64,000 bases of DNA from a virus. This document shows, piece after piece, positions 38,606 to 47,286 of the stretch (position 1 is the stretch's first letter; each line of letters opens with the position of its first letter). A program made the translations under genes and the position numbers. The notes beneath the pieces are model-generated. The model was not told the DNA's origin, made no database searches, and saw nothing but the letters and a program-made list of their open reading frames with translations. Where the stretch lies: positions 1 to 64,000 of IMG/VR virus record IMGVR_UViG_3300028827_000100; one strand, written 5' to 3'.

Positions 38606-40933
38606 ATGGCATATATTGGAAAATACAACATCAATGCAAACGTTGAATTGACTCTTGAAAATTTCAGTGGGCAGAGCCCGGATTCAACTCCACAGATCAG
38701 AATCAGCTCGATAGCAAAAAGCGGACAAAGGAGTGTTGTTTTAGACTGGTCTGATATGAGTGGGACTAATCCGTATACATATACATATATTCCGACTGTT
38801 GAAGCAAACTATCTTGCTGAATATAAAATCATTTTTTCCGGGAAGGTGTACGTATATGAAGACTCGTTTGTTGTGGAATCGTCTTTGGCCGGTTCTGAAA
38901 ACGACATAAGACATATTTATGTAGGATGGTTCAACAACGACAACAAAATATTTTACATGCCAAGAAAGCCCGATGGGTCACCGATAACAGATTCCGCTTT
39001 CGGGTCTCATGTCGTTGTCAAGGTATGGAGTGGTTCTTCTTGGATAACTTATGCCGATTACACAATAGTAAATGCAGGCTACCTTGCGGATGGTGGTGTG
39101 TGTTTTGGTATACTTTTTGGTGGTGAGTTTGTGAATAGATACGGTGGTAATCCCGGACAGACTTTGACTGTTATGGTTGAGTCAAGTGATTATGCTAACT
39201 ACCCAGTTATTCCAGTTATTTATGAAATAAAAAATGAATATAGTGAAAATGAAAAATACCTTCTCAATCTCTTGCTTGAGAAGGTAAACGGGATTTCAAA
39301 CGGAAGTTGTGAATATGCAGATGATTGGAGCAATCCATATGAAGTTGGAGTGTATTCATATGAGCACACAACTATAGACGATTCACGCAACGTTATAGCA
39401 ATGAACTACAGTCCAAAAGAGCTTGTGTGGGACAAAATAGAAAATGTCACATATTTCAGCGATCCAATAGGGCTTCCTTCGGCAAAAAAGGCAAGAAACA
39501 AATTGTGCAACATTTTGTATGATTCTATTTATGCTGTAAGGTGGTTCAGATATGGCATAATGATGCTTGTGGAATATGGTGGAATCTATAAATTGCTAAT
39601 GTCTTCTATAGGAAGTGCTGGAAAAACTTTGTCATTTATCAACGATGGGATTTTGGATTACGACATTTCAAACTTATATTCAGTTTTTTGGAATGACAGA
39701 CTTGGGAAAATGTATTTGCTGTTTAACAACAGCGGCAATGTAAGAATTATAGTGGTTGATGGAAATACTCTCATGTCGGCTGGGTATTGGGGTGAATCGC
39801 AGAATGTACCATATGAGGTAATAGATACCACCATACAGATTGCAGACTATACTTCTTATATATTTACACCACTTACAGGGGTGGCACGAAGTGCATTTGC
39901 AGTTGATTCAAGTGAGAATTTTGCCATAGTTGACTACAGCGGCGGCAAGGTTGATATATACAACTTGAGAACGAGCAATTCAACTCCACTGTATACCATA
40001 AATGAATTTTATGCGTCTGTGTCATTTGATGAGAATGACAGAATGTATCTTGGTTCATCTGTAGCTAATGGGTATCAGTCAAATTATCCTGTTGTTGACA
40101 TTTACGACAAAGCAATAAACGGAACGGTTGTAAGTCAGATAGTACAGTATACGGAGGGGCAGGATACATCATGGGATGTTATATGTCTTGAGGTGCGTGG
40201 TGGTGTATGCAAGTATTATGAAAGTGACTATGGCTATCTTTACACGTCTGTTGACAGAGGTTTCAGGAGAATACCTACTTTGAGTGATATAGATTCCAAA
40301 ACATCAAAGATGCAGTTTGACGCAAACAACTATATACTTTCTTCCAATCAAACGGGCGATGGAGTTGTGGGTTCTATAGTTGTTAGCATAAATGTTAAAC
40401 TCAATACTGGCGGTGTTCCGATTCCCGATGTTACGGTAACTGTAAAAAATTCAGATGGAAGCGTTGACCTTACAAGGGTTGTGACGGATACAAATGGTGT
40501 TGCAACTGTTGGTCTTGATGCCGGCGATTATCAGGTAGTATTGTCTAAAGCTGGATATGTATTTACTGTACCTGAAACAATAACTGTTGATGTAAATAAC
40601 AACTCTTTTGATTTATATGGTGATGAGCTTGTTATAAGTGTTCCAACTGCTGTTGATGCATGCACTGTATATGAATTTGGGTATACACAGGACGATCAGA
40701 CACCATTGCCGGAACTTGAAGGTATAGCAAAGATAGTATCGTTGCCGTATGATTACAACGGCAAACTCCACACGGGCAAACAGATGCGTGGTGAGTACGA
40801 CAGCAGTCAGGGTATTATATACTGGCAGATTGTGTATGGTGCTACTGTGGATTTCAGGATTCCAGACCTTGGTGTAAATGTTAGAAGGGTCATACCTTCT
40901 GTTGCTCAAGCAAGGTTGAGTGAGATAACGTAA
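38606..40933 (+). CDS. Large receptor-binding/fibre protein with Ig-like domain
   Basis: 775 residues. N-terminal about 200 residues beta-rich (YNINANVELTLENFSGQSPD). The middle has blade-like repeats (IVDYSGGKVDIYN, RMYLGSSVANGY), possibly a beta-propeller. At about 590-670 lies a carboxypeptidase-regulatory/Ig-like domain: VNVKL-like start, then VPIPDVTVTVKNSDGSVDL, VVTDTNGVATVGLDAGDYQV. Such domains are common in phage fibres and bind surface polysaccharide. Largest gene of the appendage module. Confidence 0.7.
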   Translation: MAYIGKYNINANVELTLENFSGQSPDSTPQIRISSIAKSGQRSVVLDWSDMSGTNPYTYTYIPTVEANYLAEYKIIFSGKVYVYEDSFVVESSLAGSENDIRHIYVGWFNNDNKIFYMPRKPDGSPITDSAFGSHVVVKVWSGSSWITYADYTIVNAGYLADGGVCFGILFGGEFVNRYGGNPGQTLTVMVESSDYANYPVIPVIYEIKNEYSENEKYLLNLLLEKVNGISNGSCEYADDWSNPYEVGVYSYEHTTIDDSRNVIAMNYSPKELVWDKIENVTYFSDPIGLPSAKKARNKLCNILYDSIYAVRWFRYGIMMLVEYGGIYKLLMSSIGSAGKTLSFINDGILDYDISNLYSVFWNDRLGKMYLLFNNSGNVRIIVVDGNTLMSAGYWGESQNVPYEVIDTTIQIADYTSYIFTPLTGVARSAFAVDSSENFAIVDYSGGKVDIYNLRTSNSTPLYTINEFYASVSFDENDRMYLGSSVANGYQSNYPVVDIYDKAINGTVVSQIVQYTEGQDTSWDVICLEVRGGVCKYYESDYGYLYTSVDRGFRRIPTLSDIDSKTSKMQFDANNYILSSNQTGDGVVGSIVVSINVKLNTGGVPIPDVTVTVKNSDGSVDLTRVVTDTNGVATVGLDAGDYQVVLSKAGYVFTVPETITVDVNNNSFDLYGDELVISVPTAVDACTVYEFGYTQDDQTPLPELEGIAKIVSLPYDYNGKLHTGKQMRGEYDSSQGIIYWQIVYGATVDFRIPDLGVNVRRVIPSVAQARLSEIT

Positions 40934-40948
40934 AGGGGGTGATGTTAG

Positions 40949-41347
40949 GTGGTGTTGTCAAAGTCTGAAATTATAGAGTTACTTGGTGGCAGGTACCTTT
41001 CGTTTATAGAGTGGCTGAACACGTCAACAGAGCCGGACGTTATTGCTGTCAGGGATTACTGGAATGCGAATGTAAGTTTTGACAGTGATAATCAAATAGT
41101 TTCTGAACTTGCGCAGGTAGTAAAGGATAAGTTTGGAGTTGATTTGTACGAAGAAGGAAAGTTGATATATGTGAAGAAAAACAAATACAGGGTGTCTGTA
41201 GGCAATGTTGAAAATATAACAGAGCTGATAAAGAAAGCGGCGATATATTCAACGGAGAGTGTTGGGTATGCAGGAAGGGATGATGAATATTATTACGTTG
41301 ATACGTATGGAGAGATAAACAGCAATTTGTTTGAACTTGTTGTTTAA
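40949..41347 (+). CDS. Hypothetical protein before the terminase genes
   Basis: 132 residues from GTG 40949 (GGGGG about 9 nt upstream; GTG 40952 follows). Helical N-terminus LSKSEIIELLGGRYLSFIEW, then a basic strand segment LIYVKKNKYRVSVGN. No family recognised. Small-terminase-like only in position. Confidence 0.65.
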   Translation: MVLSKSEIIELLGGRYLSFIEWLNTSTEPDVIAVRDYWNANVSFDSDNQIVSELAQVVKDKFGVDLYEEGKLIYVKKNKYRVSVGNVENITELIKKAAIYSTESVGYAGRDDEYYYVDTYGEINSNLFELVV

Positions 41348-41374
41348 AAAAAGGAGTGGGAAAGGAGGCAGGTG

Positions 41375-42196
41375 ATGGCAAAGGTTAGAAAAATTAAAAA
41401 GGTTTCGGGTCGGAAAAACAGGATTGGGAAAAAGGTTGACAGGAAGAAGGTCTACAGCCACAGAAACAGGGAGCAGAATCTTCCGGTTGTTTCGGATGTA
41501 TCAGAATTTTCCTTTCTTGATGACGGTCAGCACAGTTGTAGAATTTGCAGAACTCCAGCCGTGAGATTTTTCGTTGTTGAATGCATGGCAAGGGGTTTAT
41601 CTCTTTACAAAACGAGAGAACTTCTCAAAAAACATTTTAATTTTGGAATCACTCCAGCAACGATACGTGAGCATATTGAAAAGCATGATACACAGTACAC
41701 AAAGTGGTTCGGAATGGTTCAGTACAAATTTCCGACCGAAGAAGAAAGAAAGAGATACGAAGCGGCGTTTTTGAGTAGAGTGTCCATTGTAACAGAAATG
41801 TGGGACAAATACATGGTGATTTCAAAACTTTTTAGCATGGTGGTTGGTGATGCAAATAAGATAAATGAAAACGCCGTATTCAATGTTGATGATGTGGCAA
41901 AACTTTCCAACGTAATGAAGTCGTATCTGGAATCAATACTGAAACTCCAGAAGGAAAGGGATATATATGTAGAGGTTGCGAAGGTTGTGCTGTTTACAAT
42001 GGCTAACAACCTCGTTGACAGGTTGTCATCACTTGTAATGGATTTGCCGCAGGAAAGAAGGGATGCGATAGGCAAGGCAATTACGGAAGAGGTAAGGGCG
42101 GCGTTAGACCATGCAAAAAATCTTGGCAGGGAAAAAATAGAGAAGCTCATGGAGAAGGTGCAGGATGAATACAACAGGCTTGTCAAAAAGACATGA
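41375..42196 (+). CDS. terS: Small terminase subunit-like protein
   Basis: 273 residues from ATG 41375 (AAAGGAGG upstream). Basic N-terminus (VRKIKKVSGRKNRIGKK), then HSCRICR and a helical segment GLSLYKTRELLKKHFNFGIT...ATIREHIEKHD resembling a DNA-binding helix-turn-helix, followed by long helices for oligomerisation. It directly precedes and overlaps the large terminase. It would recognise phage DNA for packaging. Assigned by context plus the HTH-like segment. Confidence 0.75.
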   Translation: MAKVRKIKKVSGRKNRIGKKVDRKKVYSHRNREQNLPVVSDVSEFSFLDDGQHSCRICRTPAVRFFVVECMARGLSLYKTRELLKKHFNFGITPATIREHIEKHDTQYTKWFGMVQYKFPTEEERKRYEAAFLSRVSIVTEMWDKYMVISKLFSMVVGDANKINENAVFNVDDVAKLSNVMKSYLESILKLQKERDIYVEVAKVVLFTMANNLVDRLSSLVMDLPQERRDAIGKAITEEVRAALDHAKNLGREKIEKLMEKVQDEYNRLVKKT

Positions 42197-44087
42197 TAAT
42201 ATCCTGAAGATGAAACCTGTTGGCATTGACAGTTTTTGCCGTTCCATTTCACACAACAGTAAAATTGTTATTGAACTTCCGTCAGATACTCCGGTTGAAG
42301 CGGACGACGACCTGTTTCTGGAAGGGCTTGCTGTCAAGGTCGCCGGAGAAAAAGAAAAGAAAGTTGTAAGTGAAGAATATGGGAATATTATAGATTATGC
42401 GGTTAGAGCACTTGGTTTGAGAACGATATACAAGTATAAGCGGCAATATCAGGTGTTGAGAGACTTTTTCATGTTGCGATGTCCCGTCTGCAACGGAAAA
42501 GAAATGGATGTATGGAATATGACTGAAGAAGAAATTGAGAGAGAAGTGCTCATGCGACTTGACATGAAGTCTGAAAAACTTGTCTGTGACGGGTGCGGGC
42601 ACACCGTTGACAGGATGAAGTACAGAGACCTTGTTCTGTGTGTTGGCATGAGAAGCGGAAAAACTGTTACAGCGGCGATAATTGCCGCATATATATTTTA
42701 TCTGATTTTTGTTGTACCAAAACTTGACAGAAGGTTTCAGCTCATACCAGACCAGAGCTTGAGGGTGTCCATGGTAAGTACATCTTCGTCACAGACTGAA
42801 AAGACGGTTTGGTCTGCATTTACTTCATTGCTTGAGAACGCAATAGACGAAGATATAAAAAGAATTGTCAGGAACAATTCCAACTATGTTGAGATAGATA
42901 CGAATACAAAAGAGTGGAAAGTTGAAAACATAGAGTTTATGTCACTACACTCAAACTCCGGTTCACTTGCAGGTGGTACTGGCATACTTGCCGTGCTTGA
43001 GGAGTTTTCGAGATTTAACCTTGGCACTTCAAAGAGGAGTGCGGATGAAGTGAGAAACGTTTTGGACAGATCGCTTGCAACAACGAGGTCGGTTGCCAAA
43101 ACGTATCTCGAAGACCTCTTTACATTAATGGTAGTCATAAGTTCACCCTACTATGTTGTCGACGATCCTACAATGATGCTGTTTTATGATGTGGGCGAAT
43201 CGGGCGTTATCAATGTGAAATATGGCAGGCATATCAAAGGTGAACTGCTTGCATACCATTATCCAACTTGGGAATTTAATCCATTTATAGACAGAGGGGC
43301 ATCTTTCATAGAGAGGGCGTATTCTCTGGATGCGGCGGCGGCAGAAAGGGACTATGGGGCCAATCCTGTATCGTCGGCTGGTGGATTGTTTGAAAATGTT
43401 GAAAGCATTTACGAGAAAATTTTTCTGGATACAGACGACGGAATTATTTTTAATGTATATCCAAAACGAGAAGGAGACCTTGTAGCATTAACGGCTAAAG
43501 TTGAAAGCATAAAGAATTGTTTTGCCAAAGAGTATTATGTTCACATAGACCTTGGCTTGAATCACGACCTTCTGACTATGGTGTTTGCGAGGCCTGAAGA
43601 TGGGAATGTTTATGTTGACGGCATGCTTGTTATAAAGTCTGAACACAACATAGAGGCATACATTGATACACCGATTGAAATAATAGAAAGTATTAAAGAC
43701 AGGGTGAAAATAAATTATGTATCTTACGACAGATGGCAATCTGTTCCCGGCATACAGCGTTTGAAAAGGATGATGATTCCGGCTGGACTTTTCAGTGTCC
43801 GTGATGATGCGATAGTCACCTTGAAGTTTATGATGATGGCCGGAAAGGTTTACATACTTGACAACGACAAAAATGCAACGACAATTTTGAAACACGAAAT
43901 GAGAAGCGTGAGAAGGGTTAATGGAAAGTTAACTCATACAGATTTGCTTGTGTCTGTTTCCGGTGCTGTGAAGAACGCATTTACAGGTGTTACAAAGAAA
44001 ATGTATACCAAGGGCAGGAATGTCGTTTCCCATGTTACAGATTACAAAAACTTCATGCCGAGAACTGCAAAAATAGGCAGGCTTTAG
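42165..44087 (+). CDS. terL: Large terminase subunit (ATPase/nuclease)
   Basis: 640 residues. Walker A GMRSGKT (about 161-167), Walker B ILAVLEEF, then the C-terminal RNase H-like nuclease with YVHIDLGLNHD and VSYDRWQS. Just before Walker A there is a four-Cys zinc ribbon: CPVC (from 106) and CDGC (from 141), unusual at this position. It translocates DNA into the prohead and cuts it. Start ATG 42165 overlaps terS by 32 nt with GGTGCAGG upstream. Confidence 0.93.
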   Translation: MNTTGLSKRHDNILKMKPVGIDSFCRSISHNSKIVIELPSDTPVEADDDLFLEGLAVKVAGEKEKKVVSEEYGNIIDYAVRALGLRTIYKYKRQYQVLRDFFMLRCPVCNGKEMDVWNMTEEEIEREVLMRLDMKSEKLVCDGCGHTVDRMKYRDLVLCVGMRSGKTVTAAIIAAYIFYLIFVVPKLDRRFQLIPDQSLRVSMVSTSSSQTEKTVWSAFTSLLENAIDEDIKRIVRNNSNYVEIDTNTKEWKVENIEFMSLHSNSGSLAGGTGILAVLEEFSRFNLGTSKRSADEVRNVLDRSLATTRSVAKTYLEDLFTLMVVISSPYYVVDDPTMMLFYDVGESGVINVKYGRHIKGELLAYHYPTWEFNPFIDRGASFIERAYSLDAAAAERDYGANPVSSAGGLFENVESIYEKIFLDTDDGIIFNVYPKREGDLVALTAKVESIKNCFAKEYYVHIDLGLNHDLLTMVFARPEDGNVYVDGMLVIKSEHNIEAYIDTPIEIIESIKDRVKINYVSYDRWQSVPGIQRLKRMMIPAGLFSVRDDAIVTLKFMMMAGKVYILDNDKNATTILKHEMRSVRRVNGKLTHTDLLVSVSGAVKNAFTGVTKKMYTKGRNVVSHVTDYKNFMPRTAKIGRL

Positions 44088-44096
44088 GGGGTGTAG

Positions 44097-45944
44097 ATGC
44101 CAACTAAAAAGACAACCGGAAAAACAAAAAAGAAGACAGCGTCGTATAACGATGTGATTCCAAGAATAATTGGTGGTGCTGGTAGTGATGGTGGAATGAA
44201 GAAGAAAGCCAATCCAACTGTTGGAGGGCCGGGAACGGTTGGTGGCATTTCCGGTGGAATAGAGTCCGGCATGTCTTTTACAAGACCTGTCAGGTATGAG
44301 CCGGAGTTTGCTTCACCTGAAAGATGGTCTTTTCCAAAAAACATCAAAAAGATAAATGACTACTTCAGAATATTTTACAAGTTCGATCCGCTCGTTGGTG
44401 CTGTGATAGATATATACACAGAAATGCCATTGTCGGATTATGAGATAAGCGGCGACGGGGTTGACGGTGAAATCAAGGAAAGACTTGAAGAAATGTTTGA
44501 AGTGATTAATTTTCTGTCCTTGATGAAAAATATAGGGACAGAGTTTCTTGTTGTAGGTGAGGCGATACCACATCTCTTTTACAATAAAGACCTTGGATAT
44601 TGGGATGGGTATAGTCTTCACAGGCAGGAAGATATTGAAGTGGTGGATACTCACTTAATGGGTATAGAGCCGGTTCTTATTCTTCGACCGGACAAGGAAG
44701 AGGTTGCAAAGCTGAAAAAAATAAAAACGGCATATGAAAAATTCGGAATTGAGCAGGGTGAAACAAATCTTTACATGGAAGAGCTTTTGACAAAAAAGGA
44801 AGTTGCACTTGAAAACCTGAATGTGACGTTTATACCAAGAAGATTGCACGAGTATGAATTGCGTGGAACGAGTATATTGACGAGATTGTGGAGGGCGTTC
44901 ATGTACGAAGACGCTCTTGCAAATGCGAGTATACAGACCGCATACAGGCACGCATCTCCTGTCAAGGTTGTTAAAATGGGAGACCTTGCGAGCGGATACA
45001 TACCCACGGAAGAACAGATTAATGAATTGACAAGAGTTCTTGCGATGAGTGAGACAGACCCGCAGGCATGGGTTTTTGCTCCCCCCGGAACAACATTTGA
45101 AGCATGGGGTACAAATGACAGGATAACAGGGTTGAAATCTGATTATGAGATTATAGAAAATATGAAGTTGACAGCCCTTGGTGTAAGCAGAGATTTTATT
45201 ACGGGGGCGGCGAATTATGCATCGGCACAGGCCGGATTGCAGGTTTTGCTTTCAAGATTGCTTGCATTTAGAACTTTGATAGAACAGGCGTTTGTTTATC
45301 CAAAATTCATTTTTCCGATTGTTAAGGTGAACAAGTGGATTAGAAGGTCTGCCGCCGATTATGAACACAACGTGAGAACTACAAAAAATACGAATTATGT
45401 TATGCCGAAAATAGTGTGGAGCAAGAAGTTGAAAGTTACAGTTGATGCTGAACTGCTTGAGGCGTATTCAAGTCTTGTAAGAGATTTTGACGTTAAGTTG
45501 AGTGAGAGAACTCTTACCGAAGTAGTTGGTATTAACTGGTCAGATGAACAGAGGCGAATTATGGAAGAGAAAATGATAAAGAGTATTATGGAAAAAGGAG
45601 AGATGGAAGAAGGCGAAACGCCTGTTGGCGGTCTACCGGGTGGAGGAGGCAGAGGATTTGGTGGCTTTACCGGAGAGCCGAAAGCCCTTGGTGAGGGCGG
45701 TGGCCCTGAAGGTGGTGTTGAAGAAATTGCGCCAGAACCGAATCTGGAAGAAAGTCCCGGCGAAGTCAGAATGCACGCTTCCGCAAAAAGACAGCTTGGA
45801 GATGTATTTCTTTCCGGTGTTTACAAACCTAACGGTAGAGCAATGCGTGTTCTTGAAGACATATCTGTTGACGAACTCAAGGACAAGATAGGAAAATTGT
45901 ACAGGAACGGGAAGAAGGGTAAGGTAAAAAAAAATAAAAGGTAA
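44097..45944 (+). CDS. Portal protein
   Basis: 615 residues, located directly after the terminase. After a Lys/Gly-rich N-terminal tail, the core is YYKFDPLVG-type: INDYFRIFYKFDPLVGAVID, then DYEISGDG, VVGEAIPHLFYNKDLGYWDG and LRGTSILTRLWRAFMYEDAL. This matches large-myophage portal proteins (dodecameric ring through which DNA passes). The C-terminal 100 residues are Gly/Glu-rich. ATG 44097 after AGGGGGTGT. Confidence 0.88.
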   Translation: MPTKKTTGKTKKKTASYNDVIPRIIGGAGSDGGMKKKANPTVGGPGTVGGISGGIESGMSFTRPVRYEPEFASPERWSFPKNIKKINDYFRIFYKFDPLVGAVIDIYTEMPLSDYEISGDGVDGEIKERLEEMFEVINFLSLMKNIGTEFLVVGEAIPHLFYNKDLGYWDGYSLHRQEDIEVVDTHLMGIEPVLILRPDKEEVAKLKKIKTAYEKFGIEQGETNLYMEELLTKKEVALENLNVTFIPRRLHEYELRGTSILTRLWRAFMYEDALANASIQTAYRHASPVKVVKMGDLASGYIPTEEQINELTRVLAMSETDPQAWVFAPPGTTFEAWGTNDRITGLKSDYEIIENMKLTALGVSRDFITGAANYASAQAGLQVLLSRLLAFRTLIEQAFVYPKFIFPIVKVNKWIRRSAADYEHNVRTTKNTNYVMPKIVWSKKLKVTVDAELLEAYSSLVRDFDVKLSERTLTEVVGINWSDEQRRIMEEKMIKSIMEKGEMEEGETPVGGLPGGGGRGFGGFTGEPKALGEGGGPEGGVEEIAPEPNLEESPGEVRMHASAKRQLGDVFLSGVYKPNGRAMRVLEDISVDELKDKIGKLYRNGKKGKVKKNKR

Positions 45945-45956
45945 AGGAGGCAGGAA

Positions 45957-46322
45957 ATGGAAAAGGTGAATCCTTTTAAGGAGAGGCAGACGGTAGATGA
46001 ATCAAGGGCGAATATTCTCTATGGCAAACTGTCAGTGGCCTTTATGAAAAAGCCCGGTGGTTTGTTGTTTAAACTGTTTGACCTTGGAACATTGTCTTTT
46101 CAGGAAGACAACAGGCTCAAGGTGTACAAGGACAGGGTCGGTGATTCTGTGAGAAAGTTTTTGGCAAATATAAAAATTGGCAATGACCCGGTAAAGTGTT
46201 ATGAGGCATTGAGGTATGAATTGTTCAAGACGGCAAGGCTTGGTATAGGGGATGACAGCAAACACAATCTCTTTTGTGAGGCGGTTGACGAAATATTAAT
46301 GTCGATAGAAGAAGAGTTTTAA
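45957..46322 (+). CDS. Hypothetical head-module protein
   Basis: 121 residues, helical. ATG 45957 after AAAGGAGGC. Basic patch KVYKDRVGDSVRKFLANIK. It lies between portal and protease-like genes, so a head-assembly role is likely but unproven. No family recognised. Confidence 0.7.
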   Translation: MEKVNPFKERQTVDESRANILYGKLSVAFMKKPGGLLFKLFDLGTLSFQEDNRLKVYKDRVGDSVRKFLANIKIGNDPVKCYEALRYELFKTARLGIGDDSKHNLFCEAVDEILMSIEEEF

Positions 46323-46331
46323 GGAGGCCGT

Positions 46332-46478
46332 ATGTTTAAAAAAAATCAGAAGGTTACAGATATAAAAAGGGTTGGGGAAGCTGAAGTTGATAAGAGAATA
46401 TCAGAACTTGAAAAAAAGATAAGAAAGGTGATGAGAAACGGCAAAGCTCCACGAGACGTTAAAGTGGTGAAAAAATAA
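46332..46478 (+). CDS. 48-residue basic coiled-coil protein
   Basis: ATG 46332 (AAGGAGG 5 nt upstream) to TAA 46476-46478. Highly charged helix (EVDKRISELEKKIRKVMRNG). Fits an uninterrupted coding gap between head genes. No family recognised. Confidence 0.65.
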   Translation: MFKKNQKVTDIKRVGEAEVDKRISELEKKIRKVMRNGKAPRDVKVVKK

Positions 46479-46497
46479 CTTGTGGCGTTTTTTCTTC

Positions 46498-46533
46498 TTT
46501 ATTCTTTACGAGGGGGAAAGTGCGCCTTTTTTC
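46498..46533 (+). promoter_or_regulatory. Second copy of the 36-nt intergenic element
   Basis: 30 of 36 bases match 12461-12496, with the shared core TTACGAGGGG followed by GTGCGCCT and a T-rich end. This copy lacks the downstream half that lets the first copy fold into the long stem. GGCG (46483-46486) / CGCC (46523-46526) could close a weaker loop. It stands 20 nt before the start of the protease-like gene. Confidence 0.55.
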
Positions 46534-46552
46534 ATTTTTATGGAGGAGTGTC

Positions 46553-47272
46553 ATGCTGATTAAAACTGCAAAAGTCACAATAATTTCTGCAAGCAGGGAT
46601 ATGAGAAGCGGGGCGTTTTCATTCATGAAACGGATTGCAAACACGCCAGCCTCTTTTACAGAGGCAAAGTTTGCAGAACTTCTCGATGTGGTACACAAGC
46701 CGTATAATATATCCAACAATCCAGACGACTATATGTTTCTTGTTGCGAGAGCTTTGACGGCAGATGTACCAAACGAGAACAAAGACGCTTTCGGAGAGTA
46801 TGAGTTGTTGTCTGTCAAGGAAGCTGGAGTGTTCACATACGAGACGTTCAGGATGACACCCCTTCTTGAAGAACATGACGATTCGGACATACCCACAGTT
46901 GCAGGTGGTTTCAATATTGATGCTTATTATGACGATACTAACAGTGATGATAAATTTGTCGCTTTGCTTATAGCACTTGACACTTCAAAGAAACCTCATA
47001 TAGCGTCCAAAATTCTCAATGGTGACAAAGTGGATTTTTCAATGGGTTGTATCTGCATGAGAACAAGGTGCTCAAAGTGTGGCAATATTGCATATGATGA
47101 GAAAGATTTTTGTAATCATGTAAAAAACAAGTTTGCCTTTGGAAAGGACGTTTTTGAGTGGTGCGAAGATGTAACATACAGAGAACTTTCCCATGTTGCA
47201 GAGCCAGCCGATCCTAATGCAAGCAGTATACAGGCTTGTTATAACGATGGCGGCAAAATAATATGTAAATGA
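46553..47272 (+). CDS. Prohead protease-like / head maturation protein
   Basis: 239 residues from ATG 46553 (GGAGGAG upstream). It resembles large-myophage head proteins: an N-terminal strand/helix region, LLEEHDDSDIPTVAGGFNID, then a strongly conserved Cys patch DFSMGCICMRTRCSKCGNIA...CNHVKNKF, which may bind zinc, and a C-terminal HVAEPADPNASS. The S-x-G and H-x-x-E features could be protease residues, but I could not place a catalytic triad. Position between portal and scaffold supports the role. Confidence 0.7.
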   Translation: MLIKTAKVTIISASRDMRSGAFSFMKRIANTPASFTEAKFAELLDVVHKPYNISNNPDDYMFLVARALTADVPNENKDAFGEYELLSVKEAGVFTYETFRMTPLLEEHDDSDIPTVAGGFNIDAYYDDTNSDDKFVALLIALDTSKKPHIASKILNGDKVDFSMGCICMRTRCSKCGNIAYDEKDFCNHVKNKFAFGKDVFEWCEDVTYRELSHVAEPADPNASSIQACYNDGGKIICK

Positions 47273-47286
47273 CAAGGGGGATAAAA

